A stretch of 20,199 nt of DNA from Paulinella micropora (Eukaryota; Cercozoa; Imbricatea; Euglyphida). The translations under genes and the position numbers were made by a program. The stretch covers positions 915,121 through 935,319 of the forward strand of contig BJOX01000013.1 in assembly GCA_009731375.1 (NCBI GenBank), in the 5' to 3' direction. Shown in pieces: positions 1 to 8,834 of the stretch (positions are counted from its first letter, which is position 1; every line of letters starts with the position of its first letter). The notes under the pieces are model-generated. The model was not told the DNA's origin. It saw nothing but the letters and a program-made list of their open reading frames with translations, and did no database searches.

Positions 1-47
<47 letters not shown>
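1..47. repeat. (GA)n microsatellite
   Basis: Pure GA dinucleotide run that starts at or before the window edge. Confidence 0.98.
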
Positions 48-49
<2 letters not shown>

Positions 50-573
50 GTTGATGGGGCAGGGTGACTGGAATTGTTTCAGGTCGGTGAACTCGGACTC
101 GCGAGCCTGAAGCTGTTCTTCGATCCAATTCTACATACATACACCCGCAATTCTACACACATACACATACGCATTCTATTCTCATGCGCACCTCACGGAT
201 GTAATCTTTTGGGATCTTGTGCTGCAGGTCATGAGTATCGCTCCGCTTCCTCATACGTACGGGACGGAACAATTTTCAAACGAGGCGTAATGCCTCGAAT
301 TGAAATATCGCCTGTGAACAAGCAATCGCAAGGGAGAGTCTGTTTAAATTCAAGGAAAATGGATCGCCGTTATATTCTTTGCCAGAAAGTTTTCATATCG
401 AAAGACTACCGTCTGTAGCGTTTCTTTCACGGAGGAGAGAGGGTCCCAACGAACCAAGATGCAGATTCTTGACCGAATCAGCGCCAATTTTCCTTGATAT
501 TTTACCGCTTGTTCTGAACTTCCCGGCCAGTCTCGTTTTCTCTGCTGACTTCTTCTTCGACTCAGTGACTCTC

Positions 574-578
<5 letters not shown>
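48..578. other. Unassigned non-repetitive stretch
   Basis: About 530 bases of mixed sequence. Two acceptor-like sites are visible, a pyrimidine-rich TGTTTCAG ending near 81 and CTGCAG ending near 228. Each is followed by a short open stretch; the first would read VGELGLASLKLFFDP and the second ends at a TAA soon after. Neither is recognised and no donor is convincing, so no gene is called. Confidence 0.4.
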
Positions 579-648
<70 letters not shown>

Positions 649-651
649 CTC

Positions 652-711
<60 letters not shown>

Positions 712-842
712 TCTCTCTTTCTCTCTCTCTTCTTCTTCTTCTTCTTCTTCTTCTTCTTCTTCTTCTTCTTCTTCTTCTTCTTCTTCTTCTTCTTCTTCTT
801 CTTCTTCTTCTTCTTCCACTTCTTCTTCTTCTTTGCCTTTGC
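579..842. repeat. Compound (CT)n-(CA)n-(CT)n-(CTT)n microsatellite
   Basis: Four consecutive blocks: CT, then CA (about 613-645), then CT, then CTT from about 731. On the minus strand the CTT block is a (GAA)n run that directly follows the repeat copy at 843-975. Confidence 0.95.
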
Positions 843-975
843 CTTTAATTTAATGAAGTTACTTTTACAAGTGACCTCTGGTCATCGATACAAATCGTTA
901 GCCCGAAGGCCATTGATTTAACTAAGACGGTGACCCTTATAATATTAATATTAAAATTATTAAATTAACGTTGCA
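843..975 (-). repeat. Dispersed repeat with (GAA)n tail, copy a (diverged)
   Basis: On the minus strand this reads an AT-rich part, then CTTGTAAAAGTAAC, then GGCAAAGGCAAA running into (GAA)n. It looks like a diverged member of the family better preserved at 2333-2520 and 4539-4715, which share CAATTGTAAAATTGT and the same (GAA)n junction. Similarity was judged by eye and is weaker here than between those two copies. Confidence 0.45.
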
Positions 976-987
976 ATATATTAAAGT

Positions 988-1001
988 AATAATAAATAAC
1001 A

Positions 1002-1092
<91 letters not shown>

Positions 1093-1097
1093 TAATA
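988..1097. repeat. (AAT)n microsatellite
   Basis: AAT triplets with rare interruptions. On the minus strand this is an (ATT)n tract lying immediately 3' of the SINE at 1098-1336. Confidence 0.95.
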
Positions 1098-1336
1098 GTG
1101 CTTCTCAGTCAATGGCGAATGCATTTCTGCACATATGCCTCCATCGTCTCACCCGTGAGGGGAGTACGAAGATTTGACGATAGGCTCTACTGACACCCCC
1201 GCAAGGCAGCTCCAAGCCTTCCAGACAGACCAATACTTTCACAGAGAATATCCTTTGAAAACACTGGCACCGACGGGAATCGAACTGGCGACAGGTCCCA
1301 GATGGTAGACCTTAACCACTGGGCTATCGCGGTGCC
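1098..1336 (-). mobile_element. tRNA-headed SINE, copy 1
   Basis: Read on the minus strand, the element opens with GGCACCG and about 60 nt later closes that arm with CGGTGCC, a perfect 7-bp acceptor-like stem. Between them are an A-box-like TAGCCCAGTGG and a perfect B-box-like GTTCGATTCCC, the internal RNA polymerase III promoter pair of tRNA genes. The T-stem does not pair and three extra bases precede the A box, so this is a tRNA-derived SINE head rather than a working tRNA. A body of about 160 nt follows; its proximal part (around GTCTGTCTGGAAG and CTTGCGGGGG) recurs in the copy at 20067-20199, which proves it is a repeat. It is flanked on both sides by (ATT)n on its own sense strand. Confidence 0.8.
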
Positions 1337-1617
<281 letters not shown>

Positions 1618-1623
1618 TCGTAA

Positions 1624-1626
<3 letters not shown>

Positions 1627-1655
<29 letters not shown>
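1627..1655. repeat. (GA)n microsatellite
   Basis: GA run just after the AAT tract. Confidence 0.9.
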
Positions 1656-1658
<3 letters not shown>

Positions 1659-1885
1659 GGTTAAGATATGGATAAAAGAGCAGGGATAGAGGAAACGATA
1701 AAGAGATCCCAACGACCACTAAGAAACATTAAACGTGGACAAACCGTTTAGGGTTTCTTTCATTGGGGTAATAAAGTCCTGTTATCTACAGCGCTAACAA
1801 TTAGATATGCTAGCTATTGTTATCCCACCAACCATTGGTCATGATTGGAAAAAGAAATTTCCAGGACATTGGGGCGAGGTTGAGA

Positions 1886-1888
<3 letters not shown>
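1656..1888. other. Unassigned spacer
   Basis: Non-repetitive DNA between two GA runs. I see no convincing ORF, splice pair or repeat relation. Confidence 0.5.
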
Positions 1889-1940
<52 letters not shown>

Positions 1941-1943
1941 AAG
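1889..1943. repeat. (GA)n microsatellite
   Basis: GA run lying just 3' (minus-strand sense) of the LINE fragment at 1951-2212. Confidence 0.95.
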
Positions 1944-1950
1944 CTAACAT

Positions 1951-2212
1951 TCAAATCTGCTGTTCGTAGAGCAGATAGTCCATGAGTGCGGCCTTGAACT
2001 CAGCTTTTTCCTTGATCCTTTGGAGCGCTTCTGGTAGCCTGCTAAACACAGTCTCTGCAATGCTACTATAGTAGGCACTGTTTGAGTCGCGATATGGGAG
2101 TTGTTTTTTTGAGCGTCTTGTGTTGTGACTATGTACAGCAGTGATTGGTTTGAAGTTGTTATAGTGGAGGGGGCGGAATGTTGTGAAAGTAGGGTAGATG
2201 TGTGAATGTGTC
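1951..2212 (-). pseudogene. LINE (CR1/L2/Jockey-like) reverse transcriptase C-terminal fragment, copy C
   Basis: The minus strand is open to a TGA at 1951 and ends in the signature C-terminus of CR1/L2/Jockey-type reverse transcriptases: HSHNTRRSKKQLPYRDSN, then SAYYSS, then a LPEAL segment, FKAALMDYLL and the stop. The same order (HNHNTR..., SAYYTQ, LPKDI, FKSKLKEHLL) is present in the fragment at 3488-4391, so they belong to one family. All upstream parts (endonuclease, RT motifs) are missing. The 5' break coincides with the (CTT)n tract, which is (GAA)n on the coding strand. A dead 5'-truncated copy, although this short piece has no stop inside it. Confidence 0.8.
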
Positions 2213-2332
2213 CCTTCTTCTTCTTCTTCTTCTTCTTCTTCTTCTTCTTCTTCTTCTTCTTCTTCTTCTTCTTCTTCTTCTTCTTCTTCTTCTTCTTCTT
2301 CTTCTTCTTCTTCTTCTTTTCTTCTTCTTCTT
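2213..2332. repeat. (CTT)n microsatellite
   Basis: CTT tract between LINE fragment C and dispersed repeat copy b; (GAA)n on the minus strand. Confidence 0.95.
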
Positions 2333-2520
2333 CGTTTTTACTGAGAGAACAATTTTACAATTGGACTCAGGGAACGTCCACGTGAAAAGTATAGCTAGTA
2401 AGTTATACCTTTATCTAAGGTGGAAACCTAGTTATTCAGTTGAGCGTATTAAGGAAGATATTGAATTAGTATTCAGCGGCTCAGTATTGATATTATTATA
2501 GTAATTAAAATTAATATTTC
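2333..2520 (-). repeat. Dispersed repeat with (GAA)n tail, copy b
   Basis: Clearly homologous by eye to 4539-4715. Shared plus-strand blocks are ACAATTTTACAATTG, CTCAGGGAA, GTGAAAAGT/ATGAAAAGT, CCTTTATCTAAGGTGGAAAC and an AT-rich ATTAATATT end. Read on the minus strand the copy runs into (GAA)n, as do copies a and e, so the tail and the sense strand are inferred. No ORF is visible. Family not recognised. Confidence 0.7.
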
Positions 2521-2618
2521 TGTTTAGATATATTGTGAGGTGATATTAATATTATTATGTTATGTTATGTATATATGTTATTTTAAAGGTGTAGTCGTTT
2601 ATGTTATTTTAAAGGTGT

Positions 2619-2621
<3 letters not shown>

Positions 2622-2671
<50 letters not shown>
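2622..2671. repeat. (CT)n microsatellite
   Basis: CT run with one CG interruption. Confidence 0.95.
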
Positions 2672-2770
2672 GGCTGGTGAATTCATCATATTTGACTATT
2701 ATGCAAAAATGATAAAAATCTAGGAAGGTTGTAAGGAGAAAGATTCTAGAAATTTATATTTTTACCAAAT

Positions 2771-2845
2771 AGCTCAACATGATTGGGAGAACACCGCGTG
2801 AAAAGTGTGTCACAACAACATACCTTCATCTAAGGCGGATTACCT

Positions 2846-2847
<2 letters not shown>
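2771..2847 (-). repeat. Dispersed repeat, copy c (partial)
   Basis: Contains GCGTGAAAAGTGTG and ACCTTCATCTAAGGCGGA, matching in order the internal blocks of copies b and e. It abuts a (CT)n tract instead of (CTT)n. Partial and diverged. Confidence 0.5.

Positions 2848-2848
<1 letters not shown>

Positions 2849-2876
<28 letters not shown>
2849..2876. repeat. (CT)n microsatellite
   Basis: CT run separating dispersed-repeat copies c and d. Confidence 0.95.
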
Positions 2877-2879
<3 letters not shown>

Positions 2880-2887
2880 GGTCTGTT

Positions 2888-3045
2888 GGTCTTTTATTTA
2901 GAGAACTTTCTCAGGGATTCCACAAAAACGTCAAGCCTAAAACTAGACATTCATCGAGGTGGGACCCGTCCTTGTTCATTATTAAAACTTTGGACATGTT
3001 GTTATATTAAAGTTAGTAATATAACATTAAAATTAAGGATTATGT
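2888..3045 (-). repeat. Dispersed repeat, copy d
   Basis: Shares TAGAGAAC, CTCAGGGA, a TTCATCGAGGTGGGACC block and an AT-rich end with copies b and e, in the same order. On the minus strand it shows AATAAAAG shortly before the simple-repeat tail, which here is GA rather than GAA. Diverged. Confidence 0.5.
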
Positions 3046-3487
3046 CGATAAAGGTGCATATTATAGTTTGATTCGCGATAGCGCGATCGGGTGAGCTGCA
3101 AGCTTAAGTTAAGACCTTTGATTAATATAGTCACCAGGTCTGAGAGACGTCCGCATCATTGTCCTTTCTTGGATTGCGTCGTAGTCGAGGTGTATATGTA
3201 AATACAGTTAAGATATGTGTCATACATACACAGATATTTATCATATGCATATCAAACGGTCAACCATCAAGACTGAATTTAAAAAAAAAATCAATCCTTG
3301 ATCAACCGTGAAATATATTACCCACCATCGCGCACGAAAAATCCATATTCAGATGCGCCAATCCGAGCAACAATAAGCGTAAGCCTTAGCCTTACTTCGC
3401 GATCAGTCCTTTTAGCGTCATATGCGTGCGTGCAGGGGATCAATGCGGCATACTAGGCATACGGTTATGTATATAAGTGTGTATGCA
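3046..3487. other. Unassigned spacer
   Basis: Mixed sequence with a short self-complementary patch (CGCGATAGCGCG near 3073) and one A-run. No gene, exon pair or repeat relation is recognised. Confidence 0.5.
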
Positions 3488-4021
3488 TTATACATTTTCT
3501 TGCTGTTTTTTTAGTAAGTGCTCTTTAAGCTTACTCTTGAAGCTATTAAGCTTCTCTGTCTGTGTGATGTCTTTAGGTAGTTTATTATATATGTTCGTAT
3601 TAATCTGCGTATAGTAGGCACTATTTGTGTCAAGATATTGTTTGTTTTGCTTTGAGCAACGGGTATTATGGTTATGTATTTTGGCGGTGGGTGTGAAGGT
3701 GTTGTCATGATATGGCCTGTCTTGGGTCTTCTGTGTGTTGGGATACAGGAAGTATGCCTCTATACACACCCTATAGATGTATATGTTAGTTATATTGAGT
3801 AATTTATGCTTATTTAGCAGGGTTAGTGTATGTGCTGTCCTGCTAGTACGGCATATTAGATATTAGTCTCATTATTTTCTTACGTGTTTCTATTAGCAGT
3901 ACTATTAGCGCCTGCAGATACTTGCTTTTCGGACTCTCCGACCCCCAAACTGTTATGTTTTGTATTATATGGGGGTAAGCACGAGCATAATACAGTATCT
4001 ATCTATCTATCTATCTATCTA

Positions 4022-4077
<56 letters not shown>

Positions 4078-4391
4078 GATCTATCTATCTATCGATCTAT
4101 CTATCTATCTATCTTGCAGGAGGGTCTTAGTAGGCAATAAGCTAGTAGTATATCAGTATATGGATACATATATGCAGCCTACTGACAATATGGGCTATTT
4201 GCTTATGGAAACCGAGGTTGTACTGGAGGGTCAGCCCCAGCAGCTTTGTATGTTGGCATGGTTGTATGTTTTGGCCGTTAATAGTTAGTTGTATATTAGG
4301 TTTATTTTTATGGAATATGGTGTAATTTGTTTTACTTGGGTTGGGGACTAGATTATTCGAGTAGAAATAGTTTATGAGGTTATTGGTGTCA
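3488..4391 (-). pseudogene. LINE (CR1/L2/Jockey-like) reverse transcriptase fragment, copy A, split by a GATA microsatellite
   Basis: Read on the minus strand from 4391 to 3488, the fragment carries the end of the RT domain and the C-terminal region. In order: NYFYSNNLVPNPSKT with TIFHK (the motif-D-like 'N..KT' segment), KLLGLTLQYNLGF (the LG.. L motif-E segment), then a 118-base (GATA)n tract at 3997-4114, then LYYARAYPHIIQNITVWGS, RKKIMRLIS, AHTLTLLNK, and the C-terminal HNHNTR, SAYYTQ, LPKDI and FKSKLKEHLL before a TAA at 3488. A frameshift near 3875 separates MPY from the AHT segment. The copy at 4821-5850 has the same blocks without a GATA tract. The 5' end is cut at a (CTT)n array. Nonfunctional. 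Confidence 0.85.
3997..4114. repeat. (TATC)n microsatellite inside the LINE fragment
   Basis: TATC tetranucleotides with a few GATC variants. It lies between two blocks of the LINE copy A that are close together in copy B. Confidence 0.95.
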
Positions 4392-4424
4392 GTCTCTCTT
4401 CTTCTTCTTCTTCTTCTTCTTCTT

Positions 4425-4455
<31 letters not shown>

Positions 4456-4538
4456 TTCTTCTTCTTCTTCCTTCTTCCTTCTTCTTCTTCTTCTTCTTCT
4501 TCTTCTTCTTCTTCTTCTTCTTCTTCTTCTTCTTCTTC
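4392..4538. repeat. (CTT)n microsatellite
   Basis: CTT tract with minor variants, at the 5' break of LINE copy A and next to dispersed repeat copy e. Confidence 0.95.
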
Positions 4539-4715
4539 GCTTTTATTGAAAGAAGACAATTTTACAATTGATCTCAGGGAAAGTCTACATGAAAAGTCGA
4601 ACTAGTACGTTAGACCTTTATCTAAGGTGGAAACCTGGGCTCAGATGAGTATATTAAAGAAATTGATATAATCTAAATAGTGTATGGTATTAATTAATAT
4701 TAATAATATATGCTC
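4539..4715 (-). repeat. Dispersed repeat with (GAA)n tail, copy e
   Basis: Best partner of copy b. On the minus strand it shows CAATTGTAAAATTGTCTTC, then AATAAAAGC, then (GAA)n, so an AATAAA poly(A)-signal-like hexamer sits a few bases before the tail. The order LINE fragment, (CTT)n, dispersed repeat is the same as at 1951-2520. Confidence 0.7.
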
Positions 4716-4820
4716 TTGGGTGGCCCGCTACGTCGACTTGCTTCTGGGGGTATCTTCAAGGAGCAGGAAGGATGAGAGTACTGGCATTATGATTTTTTTT
4801 AATTTTTTTTTTAAAACAGA
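4716..4820. other. Short spacer with poly(T)
   Basis: Mixed sequence ending in two T-runs. On the minus strand the T-runs are an A-rich stretch just 3' of the stop codon of LINE copy B, possibly its 3' tail. Confidence 0.4.
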
Positions 4821-5850
4821 TTATAGTTCTTGTTTTTGTTGTTGGAGTAAGTGATTTTTCAACCGCTTTTTAAAGCAGTTGAATGATGTTGTTTTTCTGA
4901 GGTTTTCTCGAATCGTTTTCCATTCATGGGTGAAGAGTTGGGTGAGGTGGGCTGTTGTTGTCGATGAATCGGTGATGTTTCATTGAGTGTCGTGTGTTGT
5001 ATGTGTGGATAGTAGGGGTGAAGCGGTCTGTTGAGTTGCTTGGTGGCGTTGGGGTGAATGAATTGATGGATTTCAATACATACTCGGAAAGTGTATAGGT
5101 GGGTCAGGTCGAGGATTTCGAGCTGGTTAAGGAGCGGTTTAGTGTGTGCTCTGTAATATGTTTTTGCTATTATTCTGATTATTTTTTTGTGGATTTTTAT
5201 GAGTGGTTGTATGTGTTTCTTTTTGCTGTCATGGGTCCCCCAGACAGAGATGTTTGATATGAGATGTGCGTAGATATGTGTGTAGTATAGGTCTTTCATG
5301 ATTTTCGTGTTTAGAAACTTCTGAGCATATCGGAAGGAGACGATTGTTGCTTGGAGTTTGCGAATGATGTTATTTATGTGTTGGTCGAACCGTAGGTTAT
5401 GTTGGAGTGTTATGCCTAGCATCTGGCATTGTTCAAGTGTGTGGTTGTCTATGCTTATTGTTACGTTTTGTTTTGTTTTGTTTTGTGAAAGATTGTGTAT
5501 GTTGTTTTTGTTGGGTTTGGTGCGAGGTTATTGTTGTGAAAGTAATGTATTAGCTTGGTTATTTTCTGTTTGTCTTTTGCTATAGGTTGTGAGGTTTTTT
5601 AGCTGTTATTATTAGTGTTGTGTCGTCTGCGTATGTGTGTACTGTTTCTTGTTTTATGATGTTGATTATGTCGTTTATGTAGAGTAGGAACAAAGGAGTG
5701 GAAAGGGTGCTGCCTTATGGGATACCGTGTGTAATGGTGCGGTTTTGTGATTTGGCATTTTGTGTATGTACCTCTTGGGTACGGTTGGAGAAGTAGGATG
5801 CAAAAAAATTGACAGTGTCTTCGGTGAAATTGAAATTTCGTCGAAGTTTG
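4821..5850 (-). pseudogene. LINE (CR1/L2/Jockey-like) reverse transcriptase fragment, copy B
   Basis: The longest of three copies of this family. On the minus strand it starts within the RT domain: FNFTEDTVNFFASYFSNRTQ, then NRTITHGIP followed by a stop where the family has Q and then GS (motif B), LLYINDI, and the catalytic YADDTTLII (motif C) near 5625. Next come NNNLAPNPTKT, MLGITLQHNLRF, KDLYYTHIYAHLISNISVWG, KIHKKIIRII and YYRAHTKPLLNQLEIL. A frameshift follows; the other frame then restores HEWKTIRENL and FKKRLKNHLLQQQ before a TAA at 4821. At least one in-frame stop and several frameshifts make it a pseudogene. The endonuclease is absent. The 5' break lies against CT/CTT repeats. Confidence 0.88.
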
Positions 5851-5918
5851 TTTCTCTCTCTCTCTCTCTCTCTTCCTCTTTCTCTCTCTCTTCCTCTTTC
5901 TCTCTCTCTCTCTCTCAA
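5851..5918. repeat. (CT)n microsatellite
   Basis: CT run with TTCC interruptions. Confidence 0.9.
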
Positions 5919-6291
5919 TCAGGTTATGCCTCGTGCTCGTCACAAACCTCCCTCCTCTTCCTTTTCTCCTTCCTCCTACTCCTCCTCCTCCTCCTCCTCC
6001 TCCTCCTCTTCTTCTTCTTCTTCTTCTTCTTCTTCTTCTTCTTCTTCTTCCTCCTCCTCCTCCTTTTCCACTTCCTCTTCGCCTCCCCCCCAACTCTCTC
6101 CCCACCACCGCCACTCTCTGCTTCCTCTGTCTCCTTCCTCGTCCTCTAACTGCTCCTGGCTCCCGTCCCGTCTCGTGCTTTGGCTGGCAGTGTGGTTCGC
6201 CACTCTGTTATGCGGCATAGCGCTGGGACGCTGGTCTTGTCACAGCTTGGTCACTACCTTCTCTCAACAACGACATGAGATAGATAGGTTG
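5919..6291 (+). other. Possible coding exon: poly-Ser plus hydrophobic segment
   Basis: An open frame follows an acceptor-like TCAATCAG (ending about 5921). It begins near MPRARHKPP, passes through a TCC/TTC tract read as about 30 serines, a Pro/Ser/His-rich part, and then a hydrophobic segment LVLWLAVWFATLLCGIALG that could span a membrane, before entering GATA repeats with stops. The serine run is created by a microsatellite and other frames over it are also open, so coding status is doubtful. Product not recognised. Confidence 0.25.
5958..6066. repeat. (TCC)n-(TTC)n-(TCC)n microsatellite
   Basis: Trinucleotide pyrimidine tract. Confidence 0.9.
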
Positions 6292-6294
6292 AAT

Positions 6295-6345
<51 letters not shown>

Positions 6346-6360
6346 GGATAGATGGATAGA

Positions 6361-6404
<44 letters not shown>

Positions 6405-6458
6405 AAGACAGACAGACAGATAGACAGATTGATAGATTGATAGATTGATAGATTGATA

Positions 6459-6547
<89 letters not shown>

Positions 6548-6565
6548 GATAGATAGATAGATAGA
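6282..6565. repeat. (GATA)n/(GACA)n/(GATT)n compound microsatellite
   Basis: GATA blocks separated by GACA and GATTGATA sub-blocks. The frames over it that read YLSI repeats are artefacts of the tetranucleotide. Confidence 0.97.
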
Positions 6566-6623
6566 TGAGATGTCGCAAAGGAATGTAGTCCTTGCAAAGG
6601 AACGCAGTTTCACATCAAACAAT
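6566..6623. repeat. Short spacer with an imperfect 20-bp direct repeat
   Basis: GCAAAGGAATGTAGT is followed at once by GCAAAGGAACGCAGT between two GATA arrays. Confidence 0.5.
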
Positions 6624-6684
<61 letters not shown>

Positions 6685-6708
6685 ATAGATAGACAGAGAG
6701 AGAGAGAG

Positions 6709-6739
<31 letters not shown>

Positions 6740-6796
6740 AAGACAGAAAGACAGATAGGTAGGTAGATGGGTAGATAGATAGATAGATAGATAGAT

Positions 6797-6839
<43 letters not shown>

Positions 6840-6856
6840 GAGATAGAGAGATAGAG

Positions 6857-6939
<83 letters not shown>
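6624..6939. repeat. (GATA)n/(GACA)n compound microsatellite
   Basis: Second long GATA block with GACA, GAGA and GGTA variants. Confidence 0.97.
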
Positions 6940-7023
6940 ACGAACCACCGCACGAGTATGTGCGTGTATGTGTGTATGTATGTATGTGTGCAGAGCAGGC
7001 GAGCAGCGCGATGACCCAGCCGC

Positions 7024-7024
<1 letters not shown>

Positions 7025-7065
<41 letters not shown>

Positions 7066-7229
7066 CGCACACACACGGACACCCACACACACACATACAT
7101 ATACATATATGTATATATATAAATATATAATATATATGTATATATATATATAATATATATATGTATATATATATATACATATACGTATATATATTTACAT
7201 ATATGTATATATACATATATATATATCAG
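7025..7229. repeat. (CA)n then (TA)n-rich microsatellite
   Basis: CA run followed by TATATG/TATACA variants, ending in the acceptor-like ATATATCAG of the candidate exon at 7230. Confidence 0.9.
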
Positions 7230-7418
7230 TCGCCGACGGGCATCAGCAGCACAGACAAAGGCCAAGAAGGATCGACAGCTATGAGCAGCACAGACAAAGG
7301 CCAAGAAGGAGTGACAGCTATCAGCAGCACAGACAAAGGCCAACAAGGAGCGACGGCTGAGACGGCTAAGAACGCACGCTGCGGATGGCGCTACGACCAC
7401 GGCTTACACTGCGACGAG
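7230..7418 (+). CDS. Candidate internal exon with three 13-residue repeats (product unknown)
   Basis: An AG acceptor (CAG ending 7229) follows a TA-rich tract and a GT donor (GAG then GTAGAT at 7419) precedes an ATGT microsatellite. The 189 nt between are open, phase 0 at both ends, and encode SPTG, three units of the type ISSTDKGQEGSTA (7242-7280, 7281-7319, 7320-7358), then a less repetitive stretch ending in CGWRYDHGLHCDE. The units differ at the DNA level by a few substitutions and keep frame. The layout, an exon between microsatellite introns, matches the PhyH-like gene downstream, but the product is not recognised and the partner exons are not identified. The reverse strand is also open here, so confidence is modest. 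Confidence 0.4.
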
Positions 7419-7428
7419 GTAGATATGT

Positions 7429-7576
7429 ACATGTGTATCTATGTATGTATGTATGTATTTACGTATGTATGTATGTATGTACGGACCTATGTATGTATGT
7501 ATCTATGTATCTATGTATCTATGTATATATATATATGTGTATGTATGTATATAAAATTTATTAATTCTTCTTCTTC

Positions 7577-7613
<37 letters not shown>

Positions 7614-7616
7614 CAT
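7429..7616. repeat. (ATGT)n, (TA)n and (ATT)n microsatellites
   Basis: ATGT tetranucleotides to about 7550, then an ATT tract at about 7575-7616. Confidence 0.9.
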
Positions 7617-7787
7617 TAGGGAGTACATAGGCCATCGGTCCTTTCCATGGGCTGATTGGTATAAATCTCCTAGAGTAATGTTCTATGCCGTCACTTCCTT
7701 TATTCCACCGATTGGTGTGGAGACTTTCCTTTTGGAATGGAGGACTGGATGCACATGGCCTTTTGGCTCAGCAATTGGCAGGAGATA
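7617..7787. repeat. About 170-bp segment flanked by (ATT)n on both sides
   Basis: Unique-looking sequence that sits between two ATT tracts in the same way as the SINEs, the large LINE and the 493-bp units. No second copy is visible in the window and no gene is recognised. Possibly another non-autonomous insertion. Confidence 0.3.
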
Positions 7788-7798
7788 CACTATTATTA

Positions 7799-7838
<40 letters not shown>

Positions 7839-7845
7839 CATTCTG
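7788..7845. repeat. (ATT)n microsatellite, probable 5' flank of the LINE
   Basis: ATT tract on the same strand as the tract at the 3' end of the LINE (13956-14004). Confidence 0.9.
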
Positions 7846-8834
7846 GAGGGGTGCACAAGATGGCACTCCATGGGAAGAGGAGGTGGTTGGGCCTCTCCCC
7901 ACGAAGGTGACCGCTTGGGGAGGGCGGTCACCGGGATATGCGCAACTCTCAACTGGGCATTTACTCGGTAGGGGTTCGGCCAGGCAGGTTGTGGGGTTGT
8001 CTGTTGGATTGTTGGTTGGCTCGTTTTTCTTGGCTGTTGGTTTGGGTCTGGTTTCCTGGTTAGCCCATTTTCGCCGAATTTCCTGCCGAGTAAATGCCTG
8101 GGGGCTTCCAGTTCCGGTTTGGTGATCTTGTTGAGGTGAGCATTCGGAGGAAACAGTACCGAGATGGGTTGAAGATAGGATTCACATTGAGCCGAGATGG
8201 GGCTGAGTTGACCTGTTCCAACTCGGCTCCATTTCGGCTTCATGTTAATCCTATCTTCATCCTATCTGGGTTTTGTCTCCTCCCTATCTTCGCTTCTTCG
8301 GGGTTGCCTAACTGGAACACATGATGAGCGCACGTTGGAGAGGGGCTTCAGTCGGTCCCAATGCCTTGCCAGTGCCTTGCTGCGTTGCCGTGCCTTGCCC
8401 CATGCATTCACACCCTCCACCGTTGCATTTCTAACTGAGCAGCTTCGGCTGGGATTACTATACTTGTCTGTAAGACCCTATAGGTACCGCTAGGTTCGCG
8501 CCTTCTATACCCACGTGGGGGAAGGAGTTTCAGCGGCACGCCGTCCGATCTGGCTCCACTCGGGGACACCCGTACCTCATGATGTGTATTGTTAGGAGCA
8601 GCTGAAAGTCCATAAGGCATGAGAGTAGAGGCGTTGGCGATGCGATGGAGAGTGTGTGTAGTGCGTGAGGCAGGTTCTGGCGACGCTGGGGGTGCTGGCG
8701 GGCGCCGAAGGGCACGAAGCGACGCGGCAGCGTCCAGTGACACCGGCGGCGTAGCGTGTAGTGTGTGTTGCAGATACCGCCGATGCTATTTGCATGGACG
8801 GGCGCTTTCCTCGGCGTAAAGAGGCGCGGTGGTG
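7846..8834 (+). promoter_or_regulatory. Structured leader (putative 5' UTR) of the LINE
   Basis: Three hairpin-forming pairs follow one another: 7906-7914 with 7924-7932 (9 perfect bp, GGTGACCGC), 7956-7980 with 8073-8098 (includes a perfect 13-bp GGCATTTACTCGG), and 8163-8209 with 8220-8266 (39 of 47 positions complementary, 10-nt loop). No ORF in this stretch has a recognisable product. An in-frame TAA at 8817 closes the frame of the long ORF. Whether the arms are a UTR fold or older inserted hairpin elements cannot be told. Confidence 0.45.
8163..8266. repeat. Long inverted repeat (47-bp arms, 10-nt loop)
   Basis: Left arm 8163-8209 and right arm 8220-8266 pair at 39 of 47 positions; several mismatches would be G-U in RNA. 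The shared core is GAAGATAGGATT. Confidence 0.8.

Noticed and set aside
1264-1336. Functional tRNA gene
   Set aside because: The acceptor-like stem pairs but the T-stem does not, and there is a three-base insertion before the A box; the body shared with a second copy shows it is a SINE.
6208-7400. Long minus-strand frames reading YLSIYLSI and VCVCVC
   Set aside because: They are translations of GATA, TA and CA repeats, open in several frames at once, with no splice or domain evidence.
8440-8600. HDV-like self-cleaving ribozyme in the LINE leader
   Set aside because: I could not trace the required nested double pseudoknot pairing by eye; not claimed.
8829-8834. GTG start of the LINE ORF six bases upstream
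   Set aside because: A eukaryotic ORF is expected to begin at ATG; the first in-frame ATG after the TAA at 8817 is at 8835.
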